Shown one piece after another: positions 8,529 through 15,400 of a DNA stretch of 64,000 nucleotides. This DNA is from Streptomyces sp. HPF1205. Its GTDB lineage: Bacteria > Actinomycetota > Actinomycetes > Streptomycetales > Streptomycetaceae. Below the pieces are notes generated by a model. It was not told the DNA's origin and made no database searches. It saw only the letters and a program-made list of their open reading frames with translations. Numbering within the stretch: the first letter of the stretch is position 1; each line of letters begins with the position of its first letter. The position numbers were made by a program, and so were the translations under genes. The stretch covers positions 62,001-126,000 of the forward strand of contig NZ_JAINVH010000005.1 of assembly GCF_020400825.1 (NCBI RefSeq), written 5' to 3'.

Positions 8529-8882
8529 GTGGACGTACGACAGCACCTCGTAGCACGGCTGTTTACAGCCATCGACGCCCAGGAGTGGGAGACACTGCCC
8601 GAACTGTTCACCCCCACCGTTCGCTACGAGCGCCCCGGCTACGAGCCGATCCGCGGGATCGCGTCGCTGGTCGCCTTCTACCGCGCCGAACGCGTCGTCG
8701 CCCACGGCAGGCACCGGATACTCGGCTGCCTGGGCGACGGCGAGGAGGTGTGCTGCTGGGGCGAGTTCGACGGCGTGTCCCGCTCCGGACATCCGCTGTG
8801 CGAGACGTTCGCGGACTGGTACTGGACCAGCGGCGGCCTGATCAGCAGGCGCAAGACCTTCTTCTACCGCCCGGCGATCTGA
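8529..8882 (+). CDS. SnoaL/NTF2-like small protein
   Basis: A 117-residue single cone-shaped NTF2-like domain, the usual length of SnoaL-type proteins. Typical features are the N-terminal helix LVARLFTAIDAQEWETLPELF, the motif PGYEPIRGIASLVAFYR and aromatic strands WTSGGLISRRKTFFYRP. Such domains act as small isomerases, hydrolases or ligand-binding modules. GTG at 8529 has GGAG nine bases before it and lies 34 bases after the preceding membrane protein, so it may be in the same transcript. Catalytic residues cannot be assigned. Confidence 0.7.
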   Translation: MDVRQHLVARLFTAIDAQEWETLPELFTPTVRYERPGYEPIRGIASLVAFYRAERVVAHGRHRILGCLGDGEEVCCWGEFDGVSRSGHPLCETFADWYWTSGGLISRRKTFFYRPAI

Positions 8883-8993
8883 GGCGCGGTCCGGTCCGCT
8901 CGCGGCGGTCGCCCAGCCGGCCGTGTCGCAGGCCATGGCTTCGCCCGGTGGCAGTCGGGGTGGTCGTCCGGCGCCGCGGTCGGTCGGCGGCCA

Positions 8994-10043
8994 TCAGTAG
9001 GACGGGGGCAGGCCGGCCGGCAGCGCGAACGAGCGGAAGAGTTCGGGCTGCTGGAACAGCGCGATCTCACCGACGGTGTCGCCGTCGACCCGGAGCACGC
9101 CGATGGCGAAAGCCCGGAACGCGGCCTCGCCCGGCACCCGCCAGTACAGCCCGAACGCCGGTTGGCGGTTGGCCGCCGTCGCGGTCAGCCGCCAGCCGTC
9201 CCCCATCTCGCCGAAGACGTGCTCCGCGAGGAACGCTCCGATGTCGCGCCGCCCCGCGAACCAGGTCGTGCCCGGCGGCATGATCAACTTCGCGTCGTCG
9301 CGCAGCAGTGTCACCAGCGCGGCGGCGTCCGCGTCCTCCCATGCCGAGATCAGCCTGTTCAGGGCCGTACGCTCCGCCGCGGTCGGCTTCGACCCCCACT
9401 GGGCGCGCTCAGCGGGCAGGTGTGCCGCGAGGGCGGCGCGTGCCCGTTGCAGGGCACTGTTGACCGCCGCCCGGCTCAGCCCGAGCGCCGCCGCAGTGTC
9501 TTTGACCGACCAGTCCAGCGTGTCCCGCAGGATCAGCACGGCCCGTTGCCGCGCCGGCAGGCGCTGGATGGCGGCCAGGAACGCCAGCTCGATCGTCTCC
9601 CGCGCGGTGACCACGGCCTCCGGTTCCTCCTGCGCGGCCCCGGCGGCATCCAGCAACCGGTCCGGGTACGGCTGCAGCCACGGCACGTCGACCGCGGCCA
9701 GTTCGTACTGCCGCGGGTCGGACGGCCCCGCCAGATCGGTGGGCCAGGACCGGGACTTGCGGCGCCGCAGCGCGTCCAGGCACGCGTTGGTGGCGATGCC
9801 GTACACCCACGCCCGGAACGAGGCACGGCCGGCGTAGGAACCCCGCCGGGACCACGCGCGCAGCAGCGTTTCCTGCACCGCGTCCTCGGCGTCCTCGACG
9901 GACCCCAGCAAGCGGTAGCAGTGCACGTGCAACTCGTGCCGCAAAGGCTCGACCACCTGCGCGAAAGCCGCATGATCACCGGCCCGCGCAGCATTCACAA
10001 GTTGGTCCATGACCGTATGACGCAGCCGCGGGCGGAAAGTCAT
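8994..10043 (-). CDS. ECF sigma factor with C-terminal SnoaL-like domain
   Basis: A 349-residue sigma-70 family protein. Region 2 is seen in the first third (CYRLLGSVEDAEDAVQETLL and ASFRAWVYGIATNACLDALRR), region 4 in LPARQRAVLILRDTLDWSVKDTAAAL followed by GLSRAAVNSALQRARA. The last 120 residues are a SnoaL-like fold (LISAWEDADAAALVTLLRDD, PAFGLYWRVPG), as in the SigJ/ECF41/ECF56-type groups, where the tail modulates activity in place of a classical anti-sigma factor. Start 10043 is preferred because GGGAGGG lies upstream; 10010 (MDQLVNAA) is an alternative. It is divergent from an SDR gene, which is a likely target because such sigma factors often drive neighbouring oxidoreductase genes. 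Confidence 0.85.
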   Translation of the reverse strand: MTFRPRLRHTVMDQLVNAARAGDHAAFAQVVEPLRHELHVHCYRLLGSVEDAEDAVQETLLRAWSRRGSYAGRASFRAWVYGIATNACLDALRRRKSRSWPTDLAGPSDPRQYELAAVDVPWLQPYPDRLLDAAGAAQEEPEAVVTARETIELAFLAAIQRLPARQRAVLILRDTLDWSVKDTAAALGLSRAAVNSALQRARAALAAHLPAERAQWGSKPTAAERTALNRLISAWEDADAAALVTLLRDDAKLIMPPGTTWFAGRRDIGAFLAEHVFGEMGDGWRLTATAANRQPAFGLYWRVPGEAAFRAFAIGVLRVDGDTVGEIALFQQPELFRSFALPAGLPPSY

Positions 10044-10263
10044 CGGTGCCCGGGCCCTCCCGCGACTTCGCCGTGCGCTCGAAGAACCCATGCGTGCCGA
10101 GAGCGTTCGGCTTGAGCTCCGGCAGGACCGATGACGGGCAGGGCCCCGGCGCGTCACATGGGTGAGCCCACTCGCACGACACGAACGGGACGGGACACCC
10201 CGTGACCTCCGTCCGTCGCCCGCACACACCGCACGCCCACTCGTTCACTCACCAGGAGAAGTC

Positions 10264-11001
10264 ATGACGACGCAGACGACCGTTGCCGACAAGGCCGTAC
10301 TGATCACCGGCGCGAACCGCGGCCTTGGACGTGCGCTCGTCGAGGACGCGCTCGCCCTGGGGGCGCGGCGGGTCTACGCCGCCGCCCGGCGGCCCGTCGA
10401 CCACCCCGACGCGCGCGTCACGCCCCTGCGGCTGGACGTCACCGACCCGGCGGGAATCCAGGCCGCGGTCAAAGGAGTCGATTCCCTGGACATCCTGGTC
10501 AACAACGCGGGCGTCGCTGTCGCCGACGACCTCACCGACCCCCGGTCGATCGAGGCCCATCTGGCGGTCAACCTGTTCGGCACGTACCGGGTCACCCAGG
10601 CCGTTCTTCCGCTTCTCACGAACTCCGCGGGAGCGATCGTGAACGTCCTGTCGCTGGCGGCGCTGGCCACCGTGCCGGTGACCCCCGGGTACTCGATCTC
10701 CAAGGCGGCCGCGTTCTCGATGTCGCAGTCGCTGCGCGCCCTGCTGGCACCGCGGGGTGTGACCGTGCACATCGTCCTGCCCGGGCCTGTGGACACCGAC
10801 ATGATCCGTGCCTGGGACATCCCCAAGGCCGACCCGGCCGACGTCGCCCGCGCGATCTTCGAAGGCGCCGCGCACGGCCTGGAGGAGATCTTCCCCGACC
10901 CGATGTCCGCGGCGGTGTCCGAGGGCTGGCGGAACGGAGCCGTCAAGGCGCTGGAGGCGCGGAACGCGGCGGCCGTCCAAGCGGTACCGGCCCGGCCGTG
11001 A
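10264..11001 (+). CDS. Short-chain dehydrogenase/reductase
   Basis: A 245-residue classical SDR. The motif VLITGANRGLGRA (TGxxxGxG) binds NAD(P), LDILVNNAGVAV is the NNAG motif, Ser is in NVLSLAALA, and YSISKAA is the catalytic YxxxK; PGPVDTDM follows. ATG at 10264 has AGGAG eight bases upstream. The substrate is unknown. Divergent from the ECF sigma factor gene with 220 bases between, a typical sigma-target arrangement. Confidence 0.85.
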   Translation: MTTQTTVADKAVLITGANRGLGRALVEDALALGARRVYAAARRPVDHPDARVTPLRLDVTDPAGIQAAVKGVDSLDILVNNAGVAVADDLTDPRSIEAHLAVNLFGTYRVTQAVLPLLTNSAGAIVNVLSLAALATVPVTPGYSISKAAAFSMSQSLRALLAPRGVTVHIVLPGPVDTDMIRAWDIPKADPADVARAIFEGAAHGLEEIFPDPMSAAVSEGWRNGAVKALEARNAAAVQAVPARP

Positions 11002-11047
11002 GAGCCGCGGGGAGACCGTGGGGCGTTCCGGGTGACGGAGGGGCGGG

Positions 11048-11083
11048 GTGCTGGCGACCAACATCGATCACGTCGTCATCGTG
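11048..11083 (+). pseudogene. Short rsgA-like remnant
   Basis: In one frame this reads VLATNIDHVVIV, matching the motif VLATNVDHIVIC of the intact rsgA in this window (35569-35604), and the DNA is also clearly similar over about 33 bases. There is a stop just upstream and no similarity downstream. Best read as a relic of an rsgA-type gene; a chance match to a conserved motif is possible. Confidence 0.4.
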
Positions 11084-11131
11084 AGGAACCGCTGCACAAC
11101 GACGCGCTCTCCTGGGAGAACGCGAGGACAT

Positions 11132-11181
11132 GTACAGCCGCTGTACGTATGGCGCCTACAGCAATGCCGCAGGCGCCATAC
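11132..11181. terminator. Two adjacent palindromes between convergent genes
   Basis: First palindrome gtacag-ccg-ctgtac at 11132-11146; directly after it an 11-base perfect inverted repeat (11147-11157 with 11171-11181, 13-base loop). They lie between the convergent SDR and L,D-transpeptidase genes and probably act as a bidirectional terminator; an operator role for the first is possible. Confidence 0.55.
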
Positions 11182-11240
11182 GCCTTTGGACGCCGTGCCT
11201 GGCGGTAGGGCGGGTCAGGGCACGGGTCCGGGCGGTGGCG

Positions 11241-12170
11241 TCAGCCGATGGCGATGACTGGGTGGGCGGTGGGAGTGATCCATTTCATGATCTGGGTCAT
11301 GAAGGTGGCGGGTACGGCGACGCAGCCGGCGGTGGGGCCGGCCTGGGGGCCGAGGTCGTGGAGGAAGATGCCGGCGCCGCGGCCTTTGACGGCGGGGTTC
11401 ATGTTGTAGTTGATGACCAGGGCGTTGTGGTACTGGGTGGGGTAGTTGATGAGGTGTTCGCTGCCGTCGTCGCCGGATTCGGTGAGGTGGAAGCCGCCCT
11501 GGGTGTCGGTGCGCATCTGGTTGTAGTAGGCGGAGGTGGGGTCCTCGACCCACCAGTCGGTGGTGGTGACCTGGTGGTAGGGCATCTTGGTGCCGGGGTT
11601 GGTGCCGATGCCGAAGCCCTGGGTGATGGTGTAGGTGCCGGTGGGGGTGGTGTACGTGCCCTGGGTGCGGGTGGCGCCGGCGGTGATGCCGTGCGAGCCG
11701 ATGCGGGCGGACGTGGTGGCGGCGAGCTTGTGCCAGGTGCCGGAGGTCTGCTGCCACAGGGTGACGGTGGCGTAGGAGCCGTTCGCCTTGACGGTGATGA
11801 CCTGGGTGGTGGTGGCCCCGAGGGTGACCTTGACGGGGAAGGGGCTGGGGGTGGTGACGTACGAGCCCGCGGGCAGGGTGAGGCGTTCGCCGGGGCGAAT
11901 GATGTAGGGCGAGGCGATGTGGTTCGTCTTGGCCAGCGCGGTCCAGCCGCCGGGGACGTGTTCCTTGGCCGCGATGCCGGACAGGGTGTCGCCGGAGTGG
12001 ACAGTGTAGCTGGTGACCGGTGTGGTGCCCGGTGGGGTGGTGGCCGCCTGGGCGCCGCCGGCGGTGGCGATGGCGGAGACGGTGGCCGCGGCGCCGAGTG
12101 CGCCGGTGGCGGCGGCGCGGCGGGTGAGCGGGGTGCGGGGCTTGGCGTGGCGGCCGGAGGGGGCGGTCAT
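11241..12170 (-). CDS. Secreted L,D-transpeptidase with LysM domain
   Basis: A 309-residue exported cell-wall enzyme. The N terminus has a twin-arginine-like signal (LTRRAAATGALGAAATVSAIATAGGAQA), then a LysM peptidoglycan-binding module (SYTVHSGDTLSGIAAKEHVP to RPGERLTLP, about residues 53-100), then a YkuD catalytic domain. Its signature is SHGITAG and the HDLGPQAGPTAGCVAVP stretch, with catalytic His and Cys. Such enzymes make 3-3 crosslinks in peptidoglycan. A strong hairpin (12204-12249) separates it from the upstream 1920-aa gene, so it is probably independently transcribed. Wall remodelling fits its position beside two very large secreted proteins, but a direct link is inference. Confidence 0.85.
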   Translation of the reverse strand: MTAPSGRHAKPRTPLTRRAAATGALGAAATVSAIATAGGAQAATTPPGTTPVTSYTVHSGDTLSGIAAKEHVPGGWTALAKTNHIASPYIIRPGERLTLPAGSYVTTPSPFPVKVTLGATTTQVITVKANGSYATVTLWQQTSGTWHKLAATTSARIGSHGITAGATRTQGTYTTPTGTYTITQGFGIGTNPGTKMPYHQVTTTDWWVEDPTSAYYNQMRTDTQGGFHLTESGDDGSEHLINYPTQYHNALVINYNMNPAVKGRGAGIFLHDLGPQAGPTAGCVAVPATFMTQIMKWITPTAHPVIAIG

Positions 12171-12203
12171 GGACAGTGGCTTCCTTTGTGCGCATGTGTA
12201 GGT

Positions 12204-12249
12204 GCGGCGGTCCGGCCGACGCGTGGCACTGCGTCGGCCGGACCGCCGC
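12204..12249 (-). terminator. Perfect 19-bp stem terminator
   Basis: Arms 12204-12222 and 12231-12249 pair perfectly over 19 bases with loop GTGGCACT. It lies after the stop of the 1920-aa gene and just upstream of the L,D-transpeptidase start on the same strand, so it likely ends the long transcript. Confidence 0.75.
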
Positions 12250-12404
12250 TGGGGACGTGCGGGTCACGGGTTGTGCTTGCTATCAGGTGGCGAACTGGTG
12301 TCCGGTCGGAACCCGGTTCTCACCGTGCGTGTCGGTGCGAGTCCGAGAGGAGGACTTTGCCGATTCCGGGGACGTACCGGGAGGAGCCTTTGGGTCCGTC
12401 GGCA

Positions 12405-15400
12405 TCACCATCCGGTGCCGAGTTCGGAGCGGGAACCGGGGCTGGTACGGGTGCCCGTACCGGGGTACAGCCACAGGATGCCGCCGGGTCCGCGGGCCAC
12501 GATGTCGGGGTTGCCGTCGCCGTTGATGTCGGCCAGGCCTGCGAAGGGGAAGGAGGTCCAGCCGGCGGTGCCGATTTCCACGCGGGCGGTGGCGGTGTCG
12601 TGGCCTGCGTCGCCGGGGTAGAGCCAGAGGGCTCCGCTGGAGTCGGTGGCGGTCAGGTCCATGTGGCCGTCCTTGTCCCAGTCGGCGAGGCCGTCCAGGG
12701 TGTAGGTGCTCCAGCCGGTGCCGATCTGGACGCGGGTGCTGGTGGTGCTGGTGCCGTTGACGGTGCCGTTGCCCGGGTACATCCACAAGGCGCCGCTGGG
12801 GTCCTTGGCGATGATGTCGGGGTGTCCGTCGCCGTTCCAGTCCCTTACGCCGGCGAAGGCGTAGCCGCTCCAACCGCTTCCGATCTGGACGTGGGCGGTG
12901 GAGGTGTCGTGGCCGGCGTCGCCGGGGTAGAGCCACAGGTTGCCAGAGGCGTCCTCGGTGATGATGTCGGGGTAGCCGTCGCCGTCGAAGTCGGCGATTC
13001 CGGCGAAGGTGTAGCCGGAGAAGCCCCAGCCGACCAGGGTGGGCGAGGTGGTGTTGGGGCCGTGGGTGCCGTCGCCGGGGAACATCCACAGGTCGCCGGA
13101 GGCGGTTTCGGCGACCACGTCGGGATTGCTGTCGCCGTTGAAATCCACCGTGTCGGCGAAGGTGTAGGGGCCGTCGCCCGCGGTGCCCTGCGTGTAGAGG
13201 GCGCTTGCCTGGTTGCCGGTCAGTGCGTACGGGTAGGCCTGGATGCCGCTGACGGAGCCGGACAGGAAGTCGGTCGGGCTGCCGTTGTACAGGGCTCGGC
13301 CGACGGTGTAGGAGTCCGGTGCGTTCCACGCCGTCACGCCGCTCGCTGAGTCGGCGAGGGTGCCGTTGACGTAGAGCTGGGTGGTTTTGGCGGCCGCGTT
13401 GTAGACGCCCACCAGGTGGGTCCACTGGTTGGCGGTGACGCTGGTGGAGTAGGCGAAGGTGAAGGTGGGGCCGGCGGTGTCGCCGCTGGTGGTGGTCATG
13501 GCCCAGGTGGGGGCGCCGGTGTGGGCGTAGTTGTACTGGAGGAGGAAGGCGCTGTTCTGGGTGCCTTCCTGTGCGGCGATGGTCATGTTGTGGGTGGGCA
13601 GGGAGGGGAGCTTGACCCAGGTAGAGACGCTGAAGCTGCCAGCGGTGTTCAGCACGGGTGTGCTGCTGGTGGCGGTTCCGGCGGTGCCGTCCAGGTTCAG
13701 CACGGTGCCGCGGGCCGGGTCGTCACCCCAGCTCGCGCCCGAGCTGGACAGACTCAATGGGGAGTTGCCGGTGTTGGCGTTGAGTATGGTGCCGGGTGTT
13801 TGGGGGGTGTCGGTGGCGGCGGTGTCGGTGGCCACGGGCATGCCGCTGCCGTCGTCGGCGTCCCAGCTGTCCTGCGGCGACATGATGGCGTTCGCGAGCG
13901 CGCCGTATGCGGCAAGGCTGAGGTTGACGTGGTCGCCGCTGTCGGCCCAGGGCAGGAGCCGCTCTTCCCCGCTGTAGGCGTTCGGTGCGGCGACGGCGGC
14001 GTCGAAGTCGGCGAAGTACACCGCGGGGGTGGTCCACGGGTTGCCCAGGTTGCCCAGGAAGGCGTTGACGTCGGTGCGGTAGCCGTCGACGGTGGAGGTG
14101 CACGGGTCGTTCGTGCTTGCGCCGTCGCCGTTGTAGCCCTGGCAGGGGGTCAGTGAGGTCAGGACGATGTTGATGCCCCAGGCCTGCAGTTGCTGGACGA
14201 GAGCGGTGTAGCCGTTGTCCTCCAGGTCGGTGTTGGTGGTGGTACCGCCGAGCAGGTCCTCCAGTCCTTCGTCGATCACGACGGTGTTGATGCCGGGCTG
14301 GTCGAGGATGTCCCGGTCGATCCGGGACAGCACGGCCGGGCCGCCGACAGGGCCTCCGTTGTACGTTTCCGGGTTGTCCGCCATGAGCTGGTTGGCTTCG
14401 ATGCCTTCGGACAGCACTCCGTAGGGGGAGGGGGTTGTGGGCTCGTTGGCGGCCAGGGCGTCCGAGACGCGATAGCCGTTGGAATTGGGCGGTGTGGTGT
14501 TCGGCTGGAAGGGGTCGACGAGGTGGTCGCCGAGCACTGCCTCCGTCGGTACGCCGGCGGTCTGCACGTCGAGTCCGGCGATCACCTGCGTGAAGTTGCC
14601 GTAGGAACTCGCGTCGGTGGTGAACGGGGTGGCGCTGGTGCTGGTGGTCAGGTCCCCGGAACCGATCGCGGTGACGTAGGTATAGGAGCCGTTGGCGTAG
14701 GAGTGCGTCACCAGATACGGCACGGAGTTGGTCAGCTGGTAGGAGACCAGCAGGTAGTGCCCGGCGGTGACGGTGAAGTTCAGTGGGTCGCTGTAGACCA
14801 TGCCGCCCCGGGGGACGGTGACGGACTGGTTGCCGCCGAAGGTGAGCGTCGTCGGGGTGCCGGAGGGCACCGAGGTGAAGGAGGTGGAACTCGAACTGAC
14901 CGCGATGGTGGCGTGGCCGATGCTCAGTTTGCTGGTGCCCAGGCCGTTGTCGAGCTTGATGCGCACGGTGCCGCCGGAGATCGAGGGGCGCAGGGCGGTG
15001 CGGAAGGTCTGGTTGCTGTAGGGCGTGTCACCGGACGGGGTGAGCAGGTTGGAATTGCCCTCGTTCGGATCGCTCCACACGCCGGTCCACGACTGGCCGG
15101 TCGCAGTGGCCTTGTACGTACCGTTGGCCTCCGGCGTGCCGTTGGTGGTGTCCCGGCTTCCTATACCGAAGATGTGCAGGCCCTGCTCGTGGGCACCCAC
15201 GCCGGTGGAGACGTCCGGCAGGGTCACCGAAACGACGGGGTTCGTGGCCGTGGCGGTGACCGGAACGGAGAAGGCGTACATCCGTTCCGCGCTGGTGGAC
15301 TGTCCGCCGGAACCGTTGCGGTGCGGCAACACCAGGGCGGCGATCGGGTCCACGGTGCTGCTCCAGTCCGGCACAGTGAGGTCGTACGGGGCGGTGGTGC

